Origin: Alphaproteobacteria bacterium
GTDB taxonomy: Bacteria; Pseudomonadota; Alphaproteobacteria; TMED109
Assembly (NCBI GenBank): GCA_022825235.1
Contig: JAJDYI010000017.1
Span: 157,489 to 221,488, forward strand
Reading direction: 5' to 3'
DNA length: 64,000 nucleotides
In this document: positions 35,409-43,378 of the stretch, piece by piece
How the letters are laid out: each line of letters begins with the position of its first letter
Numbering within the stretch: position 1 is the stretch's first letter
Notes under the pieces: model-generated
What the model was told of the DNA's origin: nothing
What the model saw: the letters and a program-made list of their open reading frames with translations, nothing else
The model's database searches: none
Position numbers and translations under genes: made by a program

Positions 35409-38213
35409 GTGCGTCTCTCGTGGAACGAGGTTCGCGCCCGCGCCGCCGCCTTCGCCGAAGACTGGAAGGACGCGGCCTACGAGAAGGGCGAGACGCAGAG
35501 TTTCTACAGCGAGTTCTTCGAGGTCTTCGGCAAGCGCCGTCGCGAGGTTGCCCGCTACGAGCAACACGTCTCCAGGCTCAACAACCGTTCGGGCTTCATC
35601 GATCTGTTTTGGCCCGGCGTGCTGATCGTCGAACAGAAGAGCGCCGGGCGCGACCTGACGGCAGCACTCGAACAGGCCGGGGAGTGTTTCGACGCGCTGC
35701 CGGAAGACGAGCGCCCGCGCTTCATCCTGGTGAGCGACTTCCAGAACTTCGAGCTTTGCGATCTGCACGAGCGGGTAGTCATCGACTTCCCACTCGCGGA
35801 CCTGTCCGCGCATGTCGATGCGTTTGGCTTCATCCGCGGAGTGCAGCGCCGAACCTTCCGTGACCAGGATCCGGCGAACATCAAGGCCGCTGAATTGGTC
35901 GGTCGGCTGCACGATGCGATCGCCGATGCCGGCCACCGGGGACACGATCTGGAACGCTTCCTCGTGCGGGTCGTGTTCTGCATGTTCGCCGACGACACCG
36001 GGGTGTTCGAGCCGCGTGACATCTTCCTCGACTTCATCGAGACGCGCACGGGCGAGGACGGGGCCGATCTTGGGCCGTGGCTCGCCCAACTCTTCGAGGT
36101 GCTCGACACGCCGGAGGACGAGCGCGCGGCGACGCTCGACGAGGACCTGGCGCGGTTCCCATACGTCAACGGCGATCTTTTCAAGGGACACCTGCGGACG
36201 TTCTCGTTCGACACCGGGATGCGCGGGGCGTTGCTGGATGCCTGCCGCTTCGACTGGTCGAATATCTCGCCCGCGATCTTCGGCGCGCTGTTCCAGTCGG
36301 TGATGGACCCGGCGGAACGCCGCTCGCAGGGGGCGCACTACACGACCGAGAAGAGCATCCTCAAGGTAATCGAGCCGCTGTTCGTGGACAATCTGCGCGC
36401 GGAGTTCGAGCGTCTTCGTGCGCGGCGGGGCCGGGGCCGCATCGCCGCGCTCCGGCGGTTCCAGTCGAAGCTGGGCGGCCTGACGTTCTTCGACCCAGCG
36501 TGCGGGTGCGGCAACTTCCTCATTATCGCCTACCGGGAGTTGCGGCAGCTTAAGATCGAGGTGTTGCGGGAGATCTACCCGAAGTCGTGTGAGGGAAGGC
36601 AGATGGACGCCTTGGCGTCGGACCTGTCGGTGGTGGATGTGGACCAGTTCTACGGGATCGAGCTTGGCGAGTTCCCGGCCCGCATCGCGGAGACCGCGCT
36701 GTGGATAAAGGACCACATCATGAACAACCGGCTGAGCCTCGAGTTCGGCCAGACCTTCGTTCGCATCCCGCTGGAGAAGTCACCGCATATCGAGGCCGGC
36801 AACGCGCTTGATATGGATTGGCAGGCAGTTCTTCCTGCCCAGAGGGGCTCCTACGTGCTCGGCAATCCTCTCTTTGTTGGCCATCAATGGCGGACAAAGC
36901 CGCAACAGGAGGACATGGCGAGAATTTGGGGTAAGGAAGGGCAAGTCAACCGACTCGACTACGTGACATGTTGGTTTCACAAGGCGGCGTTGTACGGTGC
37001 GGTGAACCGGTCTATAGAGATTGCCTTCGTCGCTACCAACTCGATAACGCAGGGCGAACAATGCGGCATTCTGTGGCCTACCCTGTTGGCTCGGAATCTC
37101 TCCATCCGCTACGCGCACCGGACGTTCCAGTGGAATAGCGAAGCGCGGGGCACCGCGGCAGTGCATTGCGTCATCGTCGGTTTGACCTTTGCTGGGGGAC
37201 CGAAGCGCTGCATTTATGAATATGAGGATGTACGAGGTGAACCGCATGCCTCGGAAGTCACTCGCATCAATGGCTACCTGATCGACGGCCCGCAGTACGC
37301 CGTACCTGCCCGTTCCGCGCCGCCGCAGGGCCGATTGAAGATGCACAAGGGCAGTCAGCCGACCGATGGCGCCCGCCTCAAGAAACCGGGGGGCGGCTAT
37401 CTCAAATTCAGCAACCTGATTCTGGACTCTGAGGGCCGCGAGGCGCTTCTGGCCGCCGATCCCAATTGCGAGAAATGGTTGAGGCCATATGTCGGCGGCG
37501 AAGAAATGATCTCGGGAAAATGGCGCTGGTGCCTGTGGCTGAAGGACGCCGACCCTTCCGAACTGAAGGCGTCGAAGCCGATTGTCGAACGATTAGAGCG
37601 TGTGCGCACTGGCCGCCTTCAAAGCCCGACAGCAAGTGTGCGGGAATTCGCCAACTACCCCACGCTCTTTACGCAGGAACGCCAGCCTGACACGGACTAT
37701 CTCGCCATTCCTAAAGTTTCGTCGGAAACGCGGGAGTACATCCCCATTGAATTACTTCCGCCCACCGTGATCGCATCTGATCAACTTCTCATTATTCCCG
37801 GTGCGCCGCTCCATTATTTCGGAATCCTCACTTCAGCGATGCACATGTCCTGGATGCGGACGGTCACAGGGCGGCTGGAGAGCCGCTACAGATACGCATC
37901 AGCGGTCTACAACTCGTTCCCGTGGCCCGAGATGAGCGACACGCAACGCAGTCGGATAGAAGGATTGTCGCAAGCGGTTCTCGATGCACGCGCCATGTTT
38001 CCGGGCTCGCCGCTCGACGTGCTCCACGATTCGGATGCCATGCCTCCGGCCTTGCGTACGGCCCATCGGAATCTTGACCGGGAGGTGGACCGGCTCTACC
38101 GGCGCGTGGGGTTCGCCTCGGAGCGACAGCGCGTCGAGCACTTGTTCATGCTCTATGAGAAGATGCGCGCGCCGCTCGTAGCGACCAAGGGCAGGCGACG
38201 CCGTAAGCGGTGA
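35409..38213 (+). CDS. MmeI-like fused restriction-modification enzyme (type IIG/IIL)
   Basis: A 934-residue protein with a GTG start. The N-terminal nuclease domain has GFIDLFWPGVLIVEQK (Asp65, Glu75-Gln-Lys77). After a helical connector comes the methyltransferase with AdoMet motif DPACGCGNF (362-370). The catalytic motif IV, normally NPPF/Y, reads N486-P-L-F489. A target-recognition domain and a helical C-terminus follow. MmeI-type enzymes cut unmodified DNA and methylate one strand. The P-to-L change in motif IV may weaken methylation, in which case cleavage should be impaired too or the cell would suffer. The frame is otherwise intact. Confidence 0.88.
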   Translation: MRLSWNEVRARAAAFAEDWKDAAYEKGETQSFYSEFFEVFGKRRREVARYEQHVSRLNNRSGFIDLFWPGVLIVEQKSAGRDLTAALEQAGECFDALPEDERPRFILVSDFQNFELCDLHERVVIDFPLADLSAHVDAFGFIRGVQRRTFRDQDPANIKAAELVGRLHDAIADAGHRGHDLERFLVRVVFCMFADDTGVFEPRDIFLDFIETRTGEDGADLGPWLAQLFEVLDTPEDERAATLDEDLARFPYVNGDLFKGHLRTFSFDTGMRGALLDACRFDWSNISPAIFGALFQSVMDPAERRSQGAHYTTEKSILKVIEPLFVDNLRAEFERLRARRGRGRIAALRRFQSKLGGLTFFDPACGCGNFLIIAYRELRQLKIEVLREIYPKSCEGRQMDALASDLSVVDVDQFYGIELGEFPARIAETALWIKDHIMNNRLSLEFGQTFVRIPLEKSPHIEAGNALDMDWQAVLPAQRGSYVLGNPLFVGHQWRTKPQQEDMARIWGKEGQVNRLDYVTCWFHKAALYGAVNRSIEIAFVATNSITQGEQCGILWPTLLARNLSIRYAHRTFQWNSEARGTAAVHCVIVGLTFAGGPKRCIYEYEDVRGEPHASEVTRINGYLIDGPQYAVPARSAPPQGRLKMHKGSQPTDGARLKKPGGGYLKFSNLILDSEGREALLAADPNCEKWLRPYVGGEEMISGKWRWCLWLKDADPSELKASKPIVERLERVRTGRLQSPTASVREFANYPTLFTQERQPDTDYLAIPKVSSETREYIPIELLPPTVIASDQLLIIPGAPLHYFGILTSAMHMSWMRTVTGRLESRYRYASAVYNSFPWPEMSDTQRSRIEGLSQAVLDARAMFPGSPLDVLHDSDAMPPALRTAHRNLDREVDRLYRRVGFASERQRVEHLFMLYEKMRAPLVATKGRRRRKR

Positions 38214-38458
38214 CCAGGGCTCAGGGCCCCATGGCCTGAGCATTGGGGCTCCCGACCTTCCCTGACGAACTACGAGGCTACGCGGCCGTGTGTTGGGTAG
38301 AGATAGAGAGGGCCCACAGCGATGCTGCTTCGAACGGAGCGGCCACGAATGCGCACCCGGAGGAAGGTCATCGTCGGGGATGTGGTGGCCGGCGGTTGGC
38401 CGGCACGGCCCATTGCCGTATTTCTGAGCCCGCCTTGTCGGAAATGGAGGAGGGCATA

Positions 38459-38815
38459 ATGAGCCGTCGGTCGAACATCATGGAATTGATAGACCGCGCA
38501 CCGTGGCGGGAAGCGGTGACCTACAGGGAAACCTGGCCGCATGAATACGTAGTCATCAAGCGGGACGGCCAGCAGGAGCTTCTCGCCGCCTTCTGTGAGC
38601 GCATCTGCCGTGGCGAGGGCGTCGAATGCCACTTCTTCCACCAGACACGCCGGTATCTCTTCCTGGGCGGCTACAAGTACTGGACCATGACCGATTGCCC
38701 GGACATCGATCTCAGCACCGACGACTACGTGCTGAACCGCGCGCTACTCTATCGCGACCGTCGGGACTTTGCCATACGTAAGGGCGACAGCGGTACGCGA
38801 GGCCCGCAGGAGTAG
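38459..38815 (+). CDS. Conserved small protein linked to restriction genes
   Basis: A 118-residue protein starting MSRRSNIMELIDRAPWREAV, after GGAGGAG at 38447-38453. It is rich in aromatic and charged residues (HFFHQTRRYLFLGGYKYWTM, then CPDIDLSTDDYVLNRALLYRDR). I recall close relatives beside methyltransferase genes in other proteobacterial islands but know no function. A longer frame to 38243 has no supporting features. Confidence 0.65.
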   Translation: MSRRSNIMELIDRAPWREAVTYRETWPHEYVVIKRDGQQELLAAFCERICRGEGVECHFFHQTRRYLFLGGYKYWTMTDCPDIDLSTDDYVLNRALLYRDRRDFAIRKGDSGTRGPQE

Positions 38816-38956
38816 CGGATTGCACTCGTCGAAGGTGGTCACGAAGAACCGTGAGCGTCTTCGGGCGGGCGATGTGGCGTCGCGCTTTCTGTCGCAGGAG
38901 CGCTTCTCGGTGAACGGGTGAGGTGGTTCCTTCTGAAACCAGTTTCATTCGGCGAT

Positions 38957-40348
38957 TTACAGGACCTCGTCGATGATCGGAATTATCAGCTTCGCCGGTT
39001 CAACGAACTGGCCGCAGAAATAGTCCGTCAGTTCGTTCGGCTCCTGCGTCTCCCTGTGCAGGTTCGCCAGCAGCGGCTCCCAGTCCCTGTGCTCTTCCAG
39101 GTAGCGGTACCAGGGCCAGTCCGTAGATTCGAAACTTCCCTTCAGATCGGCTTCGTTCTTTTGCAGGCGCTCGCGCAGGCATTCCTTCAGTCTTTCCTTG
39201 GCATCGGCATCTCCGGTATCGGGATCCACACAGACGCCCACGAACCAGTACTTGGCCTTGGATGAATGGTTGAGACAGACCAGCGGAAGAGCGCCGCCAA
39301 ACCCCGTCCTCCATGCTTGCCTGAATGCCCAGACGCCGTTCTTCGGTTTGGATGTGGCGCTGTCGGGGAACCCGGAATGGATCTGAAGGTCGTCGCAGAC
39401 ATGCAGTTTGTCGCCGAGCCGCTTGCGCAAAACCTCAAGAAACCGCCCCGCGACATTCTTCCTCGTGCATGGCCAGGTCTCGATAACCGCAAGAGCCGTC
39501 TTGACGTTGTCATCGCTGGCCAGAATGAAGTCTCTCACTTCCTTTTGTTCGCTCGCTGTCGTCACGATTCCTCCAAAGGTCTTGTGGCAGAACGTCTCGA
39601 ACTCGTGCAGGAACCAGCGCAGGCGCTCCACGTCGCATAGCCGCCGACATTCCTGTAGCCAGTCCGTCAATGCGAAGGGCAGGCGCAACGGACAGGCATC
39701 CTCGTCATCGTCGGCCAGCGCGCCCGGGCAGAACGACATGATCGCCAGCCCGTCCTTGCAGGCATGCCGGGGGAGGCTCCATTCGGAAAGCATGCCGCCA
39801 TGTCCGGACAGGTAGATGAGCAGGAACCGGCCGCCATATTCACGTTTCAGGAACTCGAGATAATGCTCGATCTGGCGCTCGCCGTCCGCCGCATAAGGCT
39901 TGTTCTCGATAGCGATGCAGGCCGGCCCCCGCCCCGATGACGGCAGTTCGACGGAAATGTCCAGGAAGCGACCGCCATGCGTCATGCGTTCCGGCTCGAC
40001 CTTGGCGCCGAGGTCGCCGGCCCTGACGTCTCCATCCGCCGGCCATCGGTCCGATCCGACCAGGTTCCGGAATCGCTCAAGGAAGCTTGCCCCCTGACCG
40101 TGTGGACCGTTCGGGTTGAGCAGGTCCGCGATGATTCGCGACAGCCCTAGCTCGTCCGGGCGCAGATAGTCGAATGCATTGAAGCGCTTGGCGTGCAGGC
40201 GAGCCTGTTCGCGTTCCTCGGCCCGTGCGCTCGCCATCCGCTCGCCCAGCACCATGAAGAAACGCCTGTAACGCTCCATGTCGGCCTGTCTGGCCGAGGC
40301 CAAGCGTTCCGAAAGTTGCGCAAGCCGTTTCGTGTGGGCGCCGTTCAT
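38957..40348 (-). CDS. PD-(D/E)XK nuclease-like protein
   Basis: A 463-residue protein. Residues about 140-190 carry a likely nuclease core: GGRFLDISVEL (Asp) then PACIAIENKPYAADGERQIE (E-N-K), followed by YLEFLKREYGGRFLLIYLS. It resembles PD-(D/E)XK-family proteins found alone in defence islands. The N-terminus is helical. It points towards the restriction cassette from the other side. The start is uncertain: ATGs at 40348, 40387 and 40429 are in frame, none with a strong ribosome-binding site. Confidence 0.65.
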   Translation of the reverse strand: MNGAHTKRLAQLSERLASARQADMERYRRFFMVLGERMASARAEEREQARLHAKRFNAFDYLRPDELGLSRIIADLLNPNGPHGQGASFLERFRNLVGSDRWPADGDVRAGDLGAKVEPERMTHGGRFLDISVELPSSGRGPACIAIENKPYAADGERQIEHYLEFLKREYGGRFLLIYLSGHGGMLSEWSLPRHACKDGLAIMSFCPGALADDDEDACPLRLPFALTDWLQECRRLCDVERLRWFLHEFETFCHKTFGGIVTTASEQKEVRDFILASDDNVKTALAVIETWPCTRKNVAGRFLEVLRKRLGDKLHVCDDLQIHSGFPDSATSKPKNGVWAFRQAWRTGFGGALPLVCLNHSSKAKYWFVGVCVDPDTGDADAKERLKECLRERLQKNEADLKGSFESTDWPWYRYLEEHRDWEPLLANLHRETQEPNELTDYFCGQFVEPAKLIIPIIDEVL

Positions 40349-40943
40349 GCCGTTTCGGTCTGCCTCATTCCGTTCGGCGCCAATCATCACACCGGGACGA
40401 TTCGGGATGCGCCGCAGGACACGGCACATTCCTGCGTCCTGCGTCGGAATTCCCCATGACCGACTTTAGATCAGGGAAAGCGCGTTCAACAAGCCGCGAG
40501 ACGGTCCGGCACCCGTCGTTTTCCCCCTCGGCCAACCGGACCCCTAGCGGTTGCCTTACAGCCGTAGGGAGAATCCCGCTGCAGTCGGGGGGCCATCCAG
40601 GGGCCGACGAAGGAGCGTCGCGGGCGCCGGGGGAGGATGTGGGCAGATGTGCGAGCCCGAAGATCGTTCCGCTCAATCCCCCGCCTGTTCGTTCGGCAGG
40701 ATGCTTCGCAAGGCCTGTCCCGGACTGCGACCCAGAGCTACGGACGCCGGTGACCATGGTGGTGATCGCCATCGGGAACGTTGCGCGCTTCGGCCGTGGC
40801 CGAGTTCCGCGCCAATGGCGCCTCGATCGACTGCCGCCAGACCCGGAGCTTGGGCGGCAGCCGGATCTTCCTCTACCGGATGCTCAGGCCCGTGCCTGGG
40901 GCGGAATCGTGACGCCCCGGGCCCATAACGATTGGACAGTGCC
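40349..40943. other. Gene-poor stretch
   Basis: Between the nuclease-like gene and the 103-aa gene no reading frame looks coding. It holds one copy of a short dispersed motif (GACGCCGGTGACCATGGT near 40742) seen again near 41352. Confidence 0.35.
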
Positions 40944-41255
40944 TCAGACACCATTGCGATCAGTGGCTGGACTTTCTCGACGAGGAAGATCGCGAAGCAG
41001 CATCCTCGCGAACTCGCGCAGCACGGTCGGATCCGGAGCCGTCTCGGGCGCCTCTACCTGGCTGGCGCGGTTTTCGAGCAGCCGGGCCATGAGGTCGATA
41101 TCGTTGCGGTCCAGCGTGCCGTTCCTGTGCAGGCAGTGGATCAGGACGAAGACGATTTGCAGATCGGCACGTGCTACTTGCCGGATCTCCGTCTCCAGAA
41201 CGCTCACAGCTGCGGCCAGGTCGGCCCGCATTTCGCCAATCTGCTCTTCCGTCAT
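40944..41255 (-). CDS. Small helical protein of unknown function
   Basis: A 103-residue, mostly helical, acidic protein (MTEEQIGEMRADLAAAVSVL, then LIHCLHRNGTLDRNDIDLMA). GAGGGGA lies about 9 nt upstream of ATG 41255; the longer frame to 41456 looks non-coding. No family recognised. Confidence 0.55.
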   Translation of the reverse strand: MTEEQIGEMRADLAAAVSVLETEIRQVARADLQIVFVLIHCLHRNGTLDRNDIDLMARLLENRASQVEAPETAPDPTVLREFARMLLRDLPRRESPATDRNGV

Positions 41256-41831
41256 TTTCGCGATTCCCCTCTCAGGGCATGGTTTGGTAGACCCCCAGAG
41301 TAGGGAATAGGAGAACGGCGCGCCTGCACCCACGCACATGTGCGCACCGGCGCCGGGGACGCCGGTCACGATGGTCGTGAAGTTGCCCCGGACTGCGATC
41401 GGTGCAGCCGGAGCGTGCCGAGCGAGGCACGACGCGCATGCGACCGGTGTTGCCACAACAGCGCCGATGCTGATGCGCGAAATGGAAACGGACCGTACCG
41501 CCGACCCAATGCCAGGAGAACGATGCGGCCCGACGAGGCGTGTTGGTCAAGCTGTGCCTTCTCGATCACATAGCGGTCGTCGGTCAGGCCGGGCCTGAAG
41601 AAATGGGTGAAGGAGGTCGCTGCCGTGTTGCCGGGCATTGCGGTTGCGGCGCTCATGGTGCCGTATCCATCGTGCCGGGGGCGGAAAGCGGCCGCGAGAC
41701 ATTCGCCTTAGCGGGGAAGCCGTCGAACAGGGACGGTCGCATGATTCTCTTCGTCGGGGCCGAAGCCGTCTCCCGTGCACAGTCGATTGCGCGGGAGCTC
41801 AATGCACTGGAGCGGGACGGGTCCGTTGCCG
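41256..41831. other. Gene-poor stretch with dispersed motif
   Basis: Short frames exist on both strands but none combines a start, ribosome-binding site and protein-like composition. A copy of the GACGCCGGT-C/G-AC motif lies near 41352. Confidence 0.3.
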
Positions 41832-42070
41832 GCCGAGTGGGAACTGCGCTGCCGGTTAGCACTCGGCGATTGCGCCCCCTCCCCACTTAGAAACCCGCGC
41901 GGAGGGGGCTAGCCGGGCGGGATGTAGTGCGCAGCGCCCGCCCGGTGTCTATGCGCTCTCAAGGTCCATGCGCCTCTGGTGTTCGAGCGCGGCGGTGGCC
42001 CCTCTCGACCGGGTTGCGACGAGAGGGGCCTGCCCGGCGGCGTCGGTTAGCAGCTCGGCAGCCGCCGGGC
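41832..42070. repeat. Cluster of six perfect hairpins
   Basis: Perfect inverted repeats, stem and loop: 41832-41867 (8 bp, 20 nt); 41874-41909 (9 bp, 18 nt); 41913-41945 (9 bp, 15 nt); 41953-41990 (6 bp, 26 nt); 41997-42030 (11 bp, 12 nt); 42032-42070 (10 bp, 19 nt). Spacers are only 1-7 nt. The first and last loops share CGGTTAGCA followed by CTCGGC. No T-run follows any stem and no protein reading frame explains it. It could be a structured RNA, a recombination site or an intergenic palindromic-repeat mosaic. Confidence 0.6.
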
Positions 42071-42112
42071 GTTGAAATGAACTTCGGGACTCCGCAAGCG
42101 ATGAGCAGTGGC

Positions 42113-42220
42113 CTATCGGTCATACTTCAGCACGGTGTATTCGGGATCTGCGTTTGCGAGCGTCGGTGCAATCAGCGCGAACGGCACGAGGAATACTGCT
42201 CCAACGGTGGCGCTGGTCAT
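42113..42220 (-). CDS. Small secreted peptide
   Basis: A 35-residue frame with a convincing signal peptide (VGAVFLVPFALIAPTLANAD) and a ten-residue mature tail. Its ATG overlaps the TGA of an upstream minus-strand frame (ATGA), suggesting translational coupling. No family recognised. Confidence 0.45.
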   Translation of the reverse strand: MTSATVGAVFLVPFALIAPTLANADPEYTVLKYDR

Positions 42221-42494
42221 GACTCGACTTCTCTCGGTCGGAGTTCGGGGAAGTCCTCAGCCTTGATCTTATCAGTAAGCGTGCTGACCTGTTCGTTGAT
42301 GACTCCCGTTGGCTCCACAAGTCCTCACGCTCCCCCTCTCGCTTCGCAATCTGACCGCGATTTGCGTCGGGGCGCAGTTCGAGGCGGAAAACGTCGACGT
42401 TGGCGTTCTCGTATCTGGCGTACAGGTTCGCCGCCTTCATCTGCAGGCTGAAGAGCTCTTCTCGGTCGTCGGAGATGCACCGGATCGCATTCAT
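42217..42494 (-). pseudogene. Frameshifted small gene upstream of the secreted peptide
   Basis: ATG 42494 opens a frame with SLQMKAANLYARYENANVDV and FRLELRPDANRGQIAKREGE. Near 42320 a one-base shift moves to a frame reading VEPTGVINEQVSTLTDKIKA and ending in a TGA that overlaps the next start by ATGA. The overlap supports that both pieces were one coding gene. The family is unknown. Confidence 0.4.
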
Positions 42495-43378
42495 GTCGGC
42501 GCGCATCGCCGTTGCTTACGTATGTAATTGCCAAACAGAAACCGCATGCTGCCCGCAGCACGGTCTCACGCCCGTCCGCAGACACGAACGTGCGCGCCGG
42601 TGACCGTGGTTCCGTTCTCCACGTTCCGGTTCATTCCCGTTTGTTTGGACCGAGGCCGGCACGGCTCAGATGCCCAGTCATCGGGAAATACCCAAGTCGC
42701 GATGGGTAATGGTGCCGGGCTCGGAGTTCCCAAGGATCGAAACTGCTTCGCTCGGATACAGCACGGGCTGCAAGCCGTTGCCATGACCGGGCCTGCAGCG
42801 CTTCGCAAGCGCGTGGTGCGACCGGGATTTCCTGACGCCGCCCGACCCGGCGCCTGTACCTCCGAAGCGTGCGGTTTTCGGCTGACATTGACACCCGTCG
42901 CACGTACGGGTGGCACCCTGCTGGATCCTGGCAGATTTCCATGTAATTGGAGGGTTCTTCATTCTCCGTCCGAGTGTGCAGGCGTGTCAGGAGCACTTTC
43001 CCTGGACGCGAGAGAACAGCTGAAGAGACAAATGATCCAGTTTTGCCGGTCTACGCCAACCCTCCGCATCCCGGCCAGCAACGAGGAGAGTGCGGGCAGG
43101 CACCATCAATATCGTTTCGGGCTGCGGTTGGGTCTCCGGCGGGCCACAGGCACGGGGAGGGCTGATCCGCGCAGTATGGAACCGCTTTTCGGCCCGGGTG
43201 CGGTGGCCGGATGCGTATTTGGCTTCCTTATCTTCCAGATACGAAATCGGTATTGGACTTAGGTTCTGCGGCGCGCCTAGCTTCTGGAGACTGAACGCGC
43301 AACGAAGAGGTAGCGGAATCGCCTCTCCGGCGCGGGTTGTAGGACACTCTGCCCGTTCACGAACGAACAGGGGAAACG
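42495..43378. other. Gene-poor stretch upstream of receptor gene
   Basis: No convincing gene on either strand. The 3' end carries AGGGGA just before the receptor start, and the preceding bases must hold its promoter. A diverged copy of the dispersed motif lies near 42596. Confidence 0.35.
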
